A stretch of 64,000 bases of DNA from Symbiodinium natans (GCA_905221605.1 CAJNDS010001369.1:570864-634863); one strand, 5' to 3'. Shown: positions 52,778-63,876, counted from the stretch's first letter. Notes: generated by a model not told the origin, from the letters alone. Numbers and translations are program-made.

Positions 52778-55700
52778 GAAGTTGCCCGCAAGCTGCGGGA
52801 CAAGCGGCTTAGGGTTTAGGGTTTAGGGTTTAGGGTTTAGGGTTTAGGGGTTAGGAGTTAGGGGTTAGGGGTTAGGGGTTTAGGGTTTAGGGACAAGCTT
52901 CGCGATGAGAAGGAGGCCGCAGAGGCCCGGTCTGTCATGCATGGATGAAAGCATTATGACAGTCGTACACCCTACTTGTTCTACACCCTAAGTAGATTCC
53001 ATGACAGGATTGAAGCCCAGAACTGTCAAGACCCTCAAGCCGAACCCCTTACAAGTGTAAACCCTAACCCTAAACCCTAAACCCTAAACCCTAAACCCTA
53101 AACCCTAAACCCTAAACCCTAAACCCCTCGCCCACCCCACCCATCCACCCTCCAGGGTTTGGGCATGAAGCGAACAAAGATCCCCCCTCAAAAATGCGCT
53201 CCAAAGCCTTGAAATAGCCTGGAGCTTTTGGGTACCAAGGGAACACAGATCCCCCTCAAACAAGCGCTCAGAAGCCCTGAACAGAGTGGGCCCTTATTTC
53301 CTTTTTTTGGGCTTTGGCTCCCTGATAAGATAAGGCCCTTTAAACCCACAAAAAGTGCACCCTTTTTCTGCCCAGGCTACTCTTGGGTCTAGTTAGGCTA
53401 TGCAGCAAGGCGCACGGTTTCTTACTGTAGCTTGGTCAAAGCCAGGACGACAAGACCCGCACGCCCCAGATAAACTGGACTTGCACAACACCCCCCCCCC
53501 CCCCAATAAGCCCCGAGTAGGTAATGGCATGTAAACCTTAGACCGACTGTTCCACCACCCCAGACTTCTTTAAAACCTAAACCCGAGACGCGAAACGGAC
53601 CATCCCAGACCAGAAGCTCGGGGGTTCGGGGCTTTGGGGCTTTGGAGAGTTCAGGACTCCAGGCCTTGAGAGTGTTCCGGGCACGGAGGTGAAGGCGTCC
53701 AGGGTTTAGTGTTTGCGGTGTAGGGTTTAGGGTTTAGGGTTTAGGGCTTGGGGTATAGGCCCTCTCAGTTCAGGCTACCACCTTGCCATGGACGCCGGCA
53801 TGCGAGACCCAGGCAAACTGCAAAGCGGGTTGCCCTAAACCCTAAACCCTACACCCTAAACCCTAAACCCTAGACCCTAGACCCTAGACCCTAGACCCTA
53901 AACCCTAAACCCTAAACCCTAAAGGTCTGGTTTGCACCCCCCGCAAGCTAGGGATTCATTGAGCTCTCTGAGTTGAGAACCTAGGGTTTCGGGTTTAGGG
54001 TTTAGGGGTTTAGGGGTTTAGGGTTTAGGGTTTCTGAACCTTCAAGAGTTGTTCTTGCGACCTGTGCAGACATTTGGGTTTAGGGCCAGCGAAACGGTTC
54101 GAGGTTCGAGGACACCGCGGCAAAACTCCGCTCATTCTTTTCTTCGCCCACCTGGATCCACAATTCTATCGTTGCCTCAGGAAGTGCGTTTTTGAATATA
54201 CACCAAGGAAGTTTGGAAACTGATAACTTTTAAAAAGAGGGGAGTATATATTTTTTAGGTAGGGCTTATATAGGTTGTTTTCTTTTCAACGATGTCCTTC
54301 TTTGCACGTGATGCGTGCAGTCCCTTTCGCTTCGCACTTGTCAGCGCCCCTCATGTCAGGATCGGGCGAGAGGGTGTCTCGGGATGAGGTACGAGTATAT
54401 CCACAATTTGCTGAAGAACCCCGCAGAAAAGACAACTATTCCTCGTTATCAGGGCAATCTTGGAATCATTGTAATTCCTCATCAGATTGCACGGGTTCGC
54501 CCCGACAGGCGCGCCGGCGGACTTTGTCGAGTCACTCTTCAAAGAGGTGCCAGTCGCAGGGGGGTGCGAGGCCTAAACCCAAAAGCCTAAACCCTAAACC
54601 CTAAACCGCTAAACCCCTAAACCCCTAAACCCCCTAATGGCCTAAACCCCTAAACCCCTAAACCCCTAAACCCCTAAACCCCTAAACCCCTAAACCCCTA
54701 AACCCCTAAACCCCTAAACCCCTAAACCCCTAAACCCCCAAACCCCTAAACCCCTAAACCCCTAAACCCCTAAACGCCTAAACCCCTAAACTCCTAAACT
54801 CCTAAACCCTAGACCCCGATGTCTCCGATGCGCCTGCCCATGTCGGCCGCTGGCCTATCATATCGAGTCTTCATAACCTGAGCCCGCACATCTACTTGGT
54901 ACGGATTCGAAGACTCTATGCGGAAAAACCTAGGACCTCTAGTAGGCCCTTCTTCCACGCGTTTAGGTAAGGCTCCCTTAAAAGCCCCGTTAAACAAATT
55001 TGCTTATTCCTAGGTTACTCTTGGTTCTAGAACTGTACGCAGAAACAGTCCGTTGCGGTATGTGTTGTATGGAGGCATGGAGGCTGTGGAGGGGGTGTCT
55101 GGTGTTTGAGGCTCAACCGTTGCGTCATGTCGGCATGAAGATTTTTGATGTTTCACTAAACCCTAAACCCTATAACACTCTAAACCCAAAACCTAAACCC
55201 TAAACCCTAAACATGGGGGTGTAGGACAGAAATGCTGGCGGGGATGAATTTGGTTGAGGCCGGGTTTAGCGTACGTTCAGGATCTGGGATTTAATGGGTT
55301 CCCTGCTCCCCCCCCTCAAGACTACCCTCCCTAGGTTCCCCCCATAATGAAGGCCATTTTGGCTATAATCATGAAGCCTAATTAAGGTTATTTTAGGTGG
55401 GAACGTAGGGGGTAGCCCTAAACCCTAAACCCTAAACCCCAAACCCGAAACCCTAAACCCTAAACCCTAAACCCTAAACCCTATAGAGAGTGCCCACATG
55501 TTGCAGATGCAGATGCGGGGCCTCATGCCGACGCAAGACTCCTACACCAAGGCAATGAGGGTTCAGGGCTCCGGGTTCAAAGCCCAAAAGTACCCCTAAA
55601 CACCCTAAACCCTAAACCCGAAGCCCTTCATCCCCTCAGCTCACCAGCGCGGGGTTCGTTAGTATGCAACCAAGAAAAGGATACCATAGTCTGGTTTCTT

Positions 55701-58700
55701 GGCTGCAGAACCCTTCTGTCCTGTATAAAGCCTATCCGAGTAGCAGAGTAACCTGTAACCTTGTTGGGGATTATAATCCCAAAGGTTAACCTGCAATTCC
55801 CGCAGGTTACTGGACAACTAAGCTATAAATCCTGCATCAACCCGAAGCCACCCTGTTGTTAAGTCCTAGAAGCCCTAATTAAACCCTTTTCGCCCTGTGA
55901 ACCCTACAAAACCTCCCGGTTTGTCTTGTGGCTTTCGGGGATGTGTTCGGCTTGGACCCCAGGTAGTTCATTCAAGCTGCTTGAAGCAGGTTTAGGGTTT
56001 AGGGTCAGGGGTCTAGGGTTTGGGGTCTCGCTAGGGTTAGGGTTGGGGTTCTTAGGGCTCACCTTAACCAGCTATAACTGTACTTAATTGGGTTTAGGGT
56101 TTAGGGTTTAGGGTTTAGGGTTTAGGGTTTAGGGTTTAGGGTTTAGGGTGACTGTACTTATAGCCATATTTGGGCATTTAAGGGGCTTATCAGTGGGTTA
56201 TAAGTATAATTGGTTACTAAGTACCCCTAAACCCTAAACCCTAAACCCTAAACCCTAAACCCCTAAGTACCATGAACCTCCCAGTAGTCGCAGGTGATTC
56301 GCTCGTACCTCCTCCGGGGCAACGAGAAGCTGGCGCGGCGCATCTTTCGGAAGGCCTTAGGGTTTAGGGTTTAGGGTTTAGGGTTTAGGGTTTAGGGTTT
56401 AGGGTTTAGGGTTTAGGGTTTAGGCTGTAGGGTTTAGGGTTTAGGGTTTAGGGTTTAGGGTTTAGGGTTTAGGGTTAACTTTAGCTAGGTTTCCAAGTTC
56501 AGAAGAGAGGCGGGGCCGAGGCACCGTGGGCGTCCTGCACTCTTGAACACTTTGGGTTTGGGGTTTCGGGCTTAGGGTTTAGGGTTTAGGGTTTAGGGTT
56601 TCGGGTTTAGGGTTTAGCCCCAAACCCCTAAGTTTCCATAAAGTCGCAAAGCAGGGCCTATGCGGGGGCTGAAGGGTGCACCCTTTTCTTGATTGATCCC
56701 GCCCCCTCGCGTAGTATTGAAGCATGGACAAGCTGACATGGACTCCCGGGTCTTGGTGCCCCTTATTCCTTCTGACATCGAGGTGTCTTGGGGAGAAGAC
56801 CACAACAGCCTATCTGCAGAGTGGCGGTGTAGTTCCCACACGCACCGGCTATCGACGAAGCATGTTTTTGCAGCACAAACGCAAGCCGCAACCCTGAGCC
56901 CCAAGCCCTAAAGCCTTTGGGTTTAAAAAGCTCAGACTTTATCACAGGGCTTGACGGGAGGGTTCAGAGTCTGGTGTTTGTAAGCCCTTTTGACCCAAAT
57001 CTATTTCCCTCAGCCCTAAGCCCTACGCCCTAAACCGTAAGCCCTAAGCCCTAAGCCCTAAGCCCTAAGCCCTAAGCCCTAAGCCCTAAGCCCTAAGCCC
57101 TAAGCCCTAAGCCCTAAACCCTAAACTCTAAACCCTAGCCAAGCACCGGCTCACCTCAAGAAGCACGGAAGAAGCCCCAAGGCCCGACAGAGTGGCCCTG
57201 AACTTTAAAAGCTCTAAAGAACTACCCTGGGATTTAGGGTTTCCTTTGTCATAGTGGGATAACATTTTACATTTTTAAGGGTACTTAAACTCAATAAGAA
57301 TAAAATTTTGAATTTTTAATACTATCCCAACTATAAACCAGTTTAGGGGTTAAGGTTTAGGGTTGAGGGACTAGGGTTTAGGGTTTAGGGTTCAGCATCT
57401 CAAGTCCAAGCATTCACTAGTCAAGCATTTATTCCAGAAAAATTCCCACCCGCCCAAAGAATCCCATAACATTAAGAGAATATTTCACTTGTAGAACGAC
57501 CTAGCCCAGTAAAACAATGACCTTGCCCAGTAACAAATGACCTTGCCCAGTATAAAAAATGACCTTGCCCAGTAAATAAAATGACCTTGCCCAGTACAAA
57601 AAATGACCTTGCCCAGTAAATAAAATTGCCTTGCCCAGTAAATAAAATCACCTTGCCCAGTAAACGAGTTACTGGGCAAGGTTTTTTTTTACTTGGCAAG
57701 GTCATTTTTTTTTGCTGGGCAAGGTCATTTGTTACTGCGCAAGGTCGTTTTTTGAACCGAACGACCTTGCCCAGTAAAAAATGACCCTGCCCAGGAAAAA
57801 AATGACCTTGCCCATTTAAAATATGACCTTGCGCAGTAACTCCATTAACACTTAAATTATATATGAAAGAGAGGCTTAGGGTTTAGGGTTTTCTAAAGCC
57901 CCAAACCCTAAACCTCTAAACCCCTAAACCTCTACAACCCTACACCTCTAAACCCCTAAACCCCCAAAACCTCTAAACCTCTCAACCCCTAGCCCCCTAA
58001 ACCTCTCAACCCATCAACCTCCTAACCCCCTAAACCCTCAACCCTAAGCCCAACCCCTAAACCTCTCAACCCCTAAACCCCCAAAACCTCTAAACCTCTC
58101 AACCCTACACCCCTAAACCTCTAAACCTCCAAACCCCAAGACACCATCTTTTTTTCGGAAAGCCCTGCATCTGCTTACTCCGAGTCTCCTGGAGGCCACC
58201 CGAAATGGCCTCCTCAGTTGCTGGGAGATCCTCGGAATGCAAGGGTTTAGGGGTTTAGGGTTTAGGGTTCAGGGTTTAGGGTTTAGGGTTTCGGGTTTCG
58301 GGTTTCGAGCGCAGGATGGCAATGCGGGCCTGTTGTTAATGCGGGGTTCCGCCCCTGTAGGAGGCTTAAAGGGGCTCAGGGGCCCCCCAAAGGATTTAAA
58401 CCCTAAACCCTAAACCCTAAACCCTAAACCCTAAACCCTAAACCCTAAACCCTAAACCCTAAACCCTAAACCCTAAACCCTAAACCCTAAACCTAACCCT
58501 AAACCCTAAACCCTAAACCCTAAACCCTAAACCCTAAACCCTAAACCCTAAACCCTAAACCCTAACCCTACACCCTAAACCCTAAACCCTAAACCCTAAA
58601 CCCTAAACTTAAGGAGCCTAAAAGGCCCAGGAGGCCCCAAGAAGACTTAAACCCTAAACCCGAAACGCTAAAAGCCCCCAAGCCGAGAGCAACACCTGGG

Positions 58701-58744
58701 AAGTCCCAAATGCCATTGGGTTTACGGGTTTAAGGTAAGAGGCC

Positions 58745-58775
<31 letters not shown>

Positions 58776-61700
58776 AAAAAAAAACTAAACCCTACTGAAG
58801 CTTAACTCCGTACGCCTGCGCAGAGAGAGAGGGCCTTTCTCAAAAACCGCGAGAAGTACGATGACCTTCTCCGAGCCACGCTGCAGCAGTACATGCGACT
58901 GTTCCACCGGCGTTTCGTCAAAGCCCCGAAACCCTAAAACTAAAAACCCTAAACCCTAAACCCTAAACCCTAAACCCTAAACCCTAAACCCTAAACCCTA
59001 AACCCTAAACCCTAAACCCTAAACCCTAAACCCTAAACCCTAAACCCTAAACCCTAAGCAGTAGGGGAACCCTAAACCCCTCAAGGGGGGGTCGTCGTGC
59101 TGGGAAGGAACCGGGGCCTGGTTCTGCAGCTCGCGGCCGGATCCCGAGGAAGTTTGTCGGTTTCAGAGGGGTTTAGGGTTTAGGGTTTAGGGTTTAGGGT
59201 TTAGGGTTTAGGGTTTAGGGTGTCACCCTAAACCCTAAACCCCAAACCCCAAACCCTAAACCCTAAACCCTAAACCCTAAGCCCTAAACCCTAAACCCTA
59301 AACCCTAAACCCTAAACCCTAAACCCTAAAGCCTAAACCCTAAACCCCAAACCCCAAACCGCAAACCCTAAACCCTAAACCCTAAACCCTAAACCCTAAA
59401 CCCTAAACCCTAAACCCTATAAACCCTAAACCCTAAACCCTAAACCTACACCCGCAGGGTTGAGGGTTGAGGGCGCGAGCTGGAGTTCTGGGAGTGTGGG
59501 CGCTCTAAGGGTTTAGGAGTTTGGGGTTTAGGGTTTAGGGTTTAGGGTTAGGGTTTAGGTTTAGGGTTTGGGTTGGCCCTGTTCCCGTTTTTTGTGGTTG
59601 GGGCTCCCAAACCAAGAAGAGCACCCTTTTTATTTATAGGTTACTCTTGGTTGGGTCTAGGAGTGTAGGGACTTTCGGGAGTTTAGGGAGTTTACGTTCA
59701 ACGTTTTGTAGGGGTTGGGGGGGGGGGGGGGGGGGCATCCAAAAGGATTTGTAGGGTGAGCGGGCGGAAATTCAAGGAGTTTAGGGATAGGGTCCTGGGG
59801 ACTCAGGGCGAGGGGTTCGGAGGGTTCAGGGCATGAGTTTAGGATTTAGGGTGGGGTCGCATTGGCTGGGCCTACGCCGGGCAAACCCTGACCCTAAACC
59901 CAAAAATCTTGTGCAATACTTCTGGGGCCCTTTCTGTTTTTGATTCCTTCCGGGGAGAAACTCGAGGATTTGGGGTGCCTAACCCGAACCACCAAAATCC
60001 GAGTCCCCTGCTGGAAGGCTTAAGTCCAAAAGTCCCGAATCAACCCCCTAAACCCCTGAACCCTACAAGAGTTTTTTCCCCTTTAAGTGGTGTAAACAAC
60101 CCCTAAACCCTAAACCCTTAACCCTACACAAGCTTTTAAAGCCCTTTAATTTAAGTGGTCTTTAAGAGAACTTCTTGGCCATGTCCCACAGAAAAAGGTG
60201 TTCCAGCCAAGTTGCAAGTTCTGGGGGTTTAGGGTGTTTAGGGTTTAGGGTTTAGGGTTTAGGGCTTAGGGTTTAGGGTTAGGGTTTAGGGTTTAGGGTT
60301 CCTCTCACGGCTTCTGGCTCCAGCGCGCTCTGCGCAGGAAGGGCTCGATGCGTTAGGGTTCGGCTACTGGCACGCCCTGAAACCGTCCACTCACCACCCT
60401 ACAACCCCGAACCGCAAGAACCCTTAAAACCTGCAAACCCTACAACCCTATAAGCCCCATGCCCTAAACCCTAAACCCTAAACCCTAAACCCTAAACCCT
60501 AAACCCTAAACCCTAAACCCTAAACCCTGAACCCTGAACCCTGAACCCTAAACCCTAAACCCTAAACCCAAGCTTTCCCGAATTTCTGGCCGCGGGGCCC
60601 ACCGGATGGCAGAAAGGCGCGCGCCTTTCGTGGCAGCGCTGCCTCTTTCTGCCACCGTCCCCCAGGGCCGCCGTTGCCAGGGTGGGGGGTTCAGGGTTTT
60701 AGGGTTTAGGGTTTAGGGTTTAGGGTTCAGTTGGCGTTTGGGGTTGTTTTGGATGTAGGATTTCGGGCTTTGGGCTTGGGCCCGAATCAGGCCCCCTTCA
60801 TGCCTCCCCCCCAACCTCCCCGCATTCAGTTAGGTATATTATGCCTCTATCACGGGGTTTGTAGGGTTCATGGCGAGTTATAGGGTCAGGGTTTGTAGGG
60901 TTTGCAGGGTTTGTAGGGTTTATGGGTTTTCTAGGCTTTCAGGGTTTACGCGGTTTCTGGGGTTGTCGGGCTTATATGCTCTGAGCACCTCGAACCACCC
61001 TGAGATTAGGTTCTTCAGGGACGGGGATTTCTGGGGGGTACCTAGGGGAACCTTAGGGAGTGGTGGGGTGTATTAGGGAACCTTGCGTTGCATAAATCCC
61101 TCCCCCTTGAACCCGCCCTCCCTTAAGAACCCTATAATGATAAGCCTAATTAAACCCTAAACCCTAAGCCCTGAGGAGATCCACGACGGGTGACACCATG
61201 GATGAGGACGTGGTACGATGGTTCGCCGAGCAAGTCGCGGGCCCAGGCGGCCCTGGCTGAGGTTTGCATGGTTGAGGGGAACTTGGGGTTTAGGGTTTAG
61301 GGTTTAGGGTTTAAGTTTCGGACTTCGATATAAGGGATCATGTAGGGAAACCCCTGAACTACGATCATTCTCTGTACCCTTTAAGGGATTCGGTGGGGAA
61401 ACCCTGAAAAAAGGGGTCCCCAGTGTTCGGGGAGGCGAGGAGGACGATGCGGAATATTCCACCGGCCACTGGCCGCGCGACTCGGTTGCGATTTGATTGG
61501 GCCTTGGAGTGGGGTTTAGGGTTTAGGGTTTAGGGTTTAGGGTTTAGGGTTTAGGGTTTAGGGTGTAGGGTTTAGGGTTTAGGTACTTGGCTTCTGGGTT
61601 CCTAGTATAGCGACTTATGCCTAAAACATCCTAAAACCTATGTGCTTGAACACTTTTTTGGTTCTTGGGTTCCTCGTTGTCGCTACTTATGCCCAAAACG

Positions 61701-62622
61701 AGCATACTGTTTATCCAGGGTCTACTCAAAAGTAGGGTTTTAGTATGAGTCTCGACTTGCCGAAGCACTCTTCACGATACCCGAAAGCCTAATTACCCTC
61801 TGTAGACCCTAAACCCTAAACCCTAAACCCTAAACCCTAAACCCTAAACCCTAAACCCTAAACCCTAAACCCCCCCCTGAGCGCATCCGCCAAACAGTCT
61901 GGTACGTGCCGGAGAACTGCACTGGCGCCTTCCGAGCTGGGAGCCCCGCCCGGAGACAGGCCATAGGAGTTCAAGGGTTTTGGGTTTTCTTTGGGGGGTT
62001 TAGGGTTTAGGGTTTAGGAATTAGAGTTCAAGGGCATGCAACAGGGCCGGTTTGATTTCATGAGCATTGGATGGCTTATCTGATCCTTAGGAAGTATAAA
62101 ATGGGGGGGGGGGGGTTGTCTCGGCAGCTTCGATTCGGGCTTAAGGACCTTAAACCTACACCCCTAGATTCTGAAAGCCCGAAGAAAGGGTCGGGGTTCA
62201 GGGTTTAGCGTGCAGTGCTTCGTTTCGGGCTTAGGGGCCGTAAACCCTACACCTCGAAATTCTTCAAGCCCGAAGAACTCACTTGTGATTGCAGGGCATT
62301 CGCCCCTTTCATCCCCTGTTCTTACAGACCTTTGGAGAAGGTGGAAGAGCATTCTGCTAATTTTAGCATAGGGTTGAGGGTTTAGGGTTTAGGTTCTAGG
62401 TTTTAGGGTTTGGGGTGTGTGGTTTAGGGTTTGTGGTTTAGGGTTTAGGGTTTGTGGTTTAGGGTTTAGGGTTTAGGGTTTAGGGTTTAGGGTTTAGGGT
62501 TTAGGGGCTACGGGAACGTGAGCTGCCAGGAGCTCTACCAGCACATCGTGAACATGTGCCGCCTGGGCGACCCCTGCACGATGATGGTTCTCGCGAGACA
62601 GGCAGCAGCCCGCGAAGCCTAA
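52696..62622 (+). CDS. Pentatricopeptide-repeat-like protein gene, partial model
   Basis: Several small exons join in phase. A charged helix (ELEDAKREHAKLREEA) joins DKLRDEKEAAEARSVMH, then GYHLAMDAGMRDP, then a segment containing MQMRGLMPTQDSYTK, then VIRSYLLRGNEKLARRIFRK. The last two give a textbook PPR pattern (M..RGL.PT..SYT.VI..Y...G....A..IF..A). PPR proteins bind RNA in organelles and guide its processing. Later islands at 58832 and 62505 are probably from the same gene, the last ending at TAA 62620-62622, but phase could not be chained. No organelle-targeting peptide can be assigned because the 5' end is unresolved. Confidence 0.55.
52891..52943 (+). CDS. PPR-like gene exon: DKLRDEKEAAEARSVMH
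   Basis: The acceptor is the AG of the last TTTAG|GG unit of a telomere-like array. The exon reads DKLRDEKEAAEARSVMH and ends before GATGAAAG (GA donor). The split codon gives Gly with the next exon. Confidence 0.65.
53774..53817 (+). CDS. PPR-like gene exon: YHLAMDAGMRDP
   Basis: After GTTCAG|G it reads YHLAMDAGMRDP, like helix A of a PPR (Y..AM.A..R.G). The 3' end is uncertain; GCAAAC is a possible GC donor. Confidence 0.55.
54590..54815. repeat. Homogenised CCCCTAAA array
   Basis: About 25 units of the 8-mer CCCCTAAA (complement TTTAGGGG), with single-base variants, instead of the usual 7-mer. Confidence 0.9.
55489..55551 (+). CDS. PPR-like gene exon: MQMRGLMPTQDSYTK
   Basis: SAHMLQMQMRGLMPTQDSYT ends at AAG before GCAATG (GC donor). 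It holds the helix B and turn of one PPR and the start of the next. The acceptor is unusual for this window (AG followed by A), so the exact start may differ. Confidence 0.65.
56226..56262. repeat. Short CCCTAAA block between 9-bp duplications
   Basis: CTAAGTACC at 56217-56225 is repeated at 56263-56271, with about five CCCTAAA units between, inside a CTACTTGGAGGTTCA-family element. This looks like insertion of telomere-like DNA at a staggered break. Confidence 0.6.
56294..56353 (+). CDS. PPR-like gene exon: VIRSYLLRGNEKLARRIFRK
   Basis: A 60-base exon after TCGCAG|G encodes VIRSYLLRGNEKLARRIFRK and ends before GCCTTA (GC donor). With the preceding exon it completes a PPR helix pair. CCCTAAA lies before and TTTAGGG after. 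Confidence 0.72.
57010..57140. repeat. Homogenised CCCTAAG array
   Basis: About 14 units of CCCTAAG between ordinary CCCTAAA units. A similar TTAGGGC run is at 17700-17755. Confidence 0.88.
57504..57842. repeat. ACCTTGCCCAGTAA minisatellite with inverted centre
   Basis: About eight direct copies of a 20-24 bp unit (GACCTTGCCCAGTA plus A/T-rich spacer) are followed by three inverted copies (TACTGGGCAAGGTC) at about 57668-57745, then by more direct copies to 57842. The two - strand ORFs here are simple-sequence artefacts. Confidence 0.85.
58160..58245 (+). CDS. Exon-like island: FRKALHLLTPSLLEATRNG
   Basis: The frame reads FRKALHLLTPSLLEATRNG and LLSCWEILGMQG. Helical and protein-like, possibly another repeat of the PPR-like protein; splice sites are not convincing. 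Confidence 0.35.
58832..58922 (+). CDS. Exon: AFLKNREKYDDLLRATLQQY
   Basis: The frame reads AFLKNREKYDDLLRATLQQY then MRLFHRRFVK, ending at AAA before GCCCCG (GC donor). Strongly protein-like helical sequence, probably of the PPR-like gene. The acceptor is AG|G within AGAGAGAGGG. Confidence 0.55.
60572..60685 (+). CDS. Exon-like island, unassigned
   Basis: A GC-rich stretch between CCCTAAA and TTTAGGG arrays is open as KLSRISGRGAHRMAERRAPF and VAALPLSATVPQGRR. No family is recognised and other frames are also partly open. Confidence 0.3.
61031..61135. mobile_element. Relative of the 19.1-kb intron element
   Basis: It contains GGGAACCTTAGGGAGT, TTGCGTTGCATAAATCCC and ends TCCCTTAAGAACCCTAT, all shared in order or complement with the 19097-19232 intron and with 14401-14505. 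Confidence 0.6.
61876..61965 (+). CDS. Exon-like island: ERIRQTVWYVPENCTGAFR
   Basis: ERIRQTVWYVPENCTGAFRA is convincing protein sequence in a GC-rich island after a CCCTAAA array. The acceptor lacks the usual AG|G; the gene is uncertain. Confidence 0.42.
62505..62622 (+). CDS. Exon: YGNVSCQELYQHIVNMCRLG, possibly terminal
   Basis: The acceptor is a TTTAG|GGG unit at the end of a telomere-like array. The exon reads YGNVSCQELYQHIVNMCRLG, then DPCTMMVLARQAAAREA and TAA. The pattern ELY.HIV..CR.GD fits a helical repeat of PPR type. A GC donor before GCAGCAG would make it internal instead. Confidence 0.55.
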
Positions 62623-63479
62623 ATCCATGAGCCTGCCACGGTTTAGGGTTTAGGGTTTAGGGTTTAGGGTTTAGGGTTTAGGGTTTAGGGTTTAGGGTTT
62701 AGGGTTATAGGGTTATAGGGTTATAGGGTTTAGGGACGGGAGTAGGCCTTTTTTTCGTTTTTTGTTTTAAGGGTTGGGGGTTCCCTTATCATCCCCTTAA
62801 ACCAAAAAGGGCACCCTTTTTAGTCCTAGGTTACTCCCGGGTCTAGTGAACTTGCAACCAGAACTTGGGATGTTCTCCCTTCTTATGATAGGGAGGATCA
62901 TGGGGGGGGGGGGGGGTACTATCATCGCTATGAAGGCTGCTAGTATAAGGGGAACATCCCAAAGAAGAGCCCAAGCCCTAAAGCCCCTTGTCAACCCGAA
63001 AAGTAATCAAGCCCATAAACTTTGGACCAGATGGAGCTGTGACTTAAGATTTGCTTCGGGGTTTGAGTCAGGAGAAACTTCATACCCTAACTTTACTAAC
63101 TGTTTGGGTATCAGGTACCCATAGCATCCCTTCAAGGATTATCTACGGGGACAGAAGTTACCAAATGTCGGGTCCTTTGCAAGGTTGAGAGATCTTCGGC
63201 CCCCAAATTCGCTGAAGGACGTGTGCATTTCTGCATGAAGTTGCCAAATTCCCAAATGCCCTATGAAGAACCCAAGCTTCCTAACCGCAACGTTTGGGTG
63301 AGGCTTATCTTTAGGGTTTAGGGTGTAGGGTGTAGGTTTTAGGGTTTAGGGTTTAGGGTTTAGGCTTATCTACGGGTAGTACATGGTCCCTCAGTATCGT
63401 CCCTTACCTTCAAAGGCCCTTGGGTTGTATGTGGTTTTAAAGGGGGTGAAAACGGGGCCCCGTTTCACGGGCCCATGCT

Positions 63480-63552
63480 AAGAAACCATAGAGCTATTGA
63501 CGAGGCTTGCAAACAAGCAGATCCTGAACCAGCAGCTCCGAAGTAGAGCATA
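63480..63552 (+). CDS. Exon-like island: ETIELLTRLANKQILNQQLR
   Basis: ETIELLTRLANKQILNQQLR reads as a leucine-rich amphipathic helix and ends in TAG soon after. Gene unknown. Confidence 0.33.
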
Positions 63553-63644
63553 GTGTCAGTTTCTGTTTAGCAATCTAAGTACAGGGTTGCATAACAAGGG
63601 GCCCAAATGAAGGGCCCACACCTGGGAACCCAAGGTAAGCTACA

Positions 63645-63755
63645 TGGTCCCTTGCTTCCCTCAAAGGTTTTTTCTGAAGTATGGGCCCTAGGGGTTTATA
63701 GCATACAAGGGTTCCCCCCAGTTCAGGGCCCATACTAAGGGCCCATGTAGCGGCC
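63645..63755. mobile_element. Small inverted-repeat element, CTACATGGTCCC family
   Basis: GCTACATGGTCCCTTGC at the left and GGGCCCATGTAGC at the right are imperfect terminal inverted repeats; CTTCAAAGG- and GGGCCCATACT-like motifs recur inside. A relative spans about 63368-63485. Confidence 0.55.
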
Positions 63756-63762
63756 TAAGAGG

Positions 63763-63876
63763 GAAGCCTCGGGACTTGCAGAAGACTTGGCCCTAAGCAC
63801 TCCACTTGTTGGCATTTTGGGAACTTGCACTCTTAAATCCCGCAAGAAGGAGGCCTCATTCGTTGCCTACTGATCG
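63763..63876 (+). CDS. Exon-like island near window end
   Basis: The frame reads ASGLAEDLALSTPLVGILGT then CTLKSRKKEASFVAY and stops at TGA. It lies outside the repeats and is protein-like, but unassigned. Confidence 0.33.
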
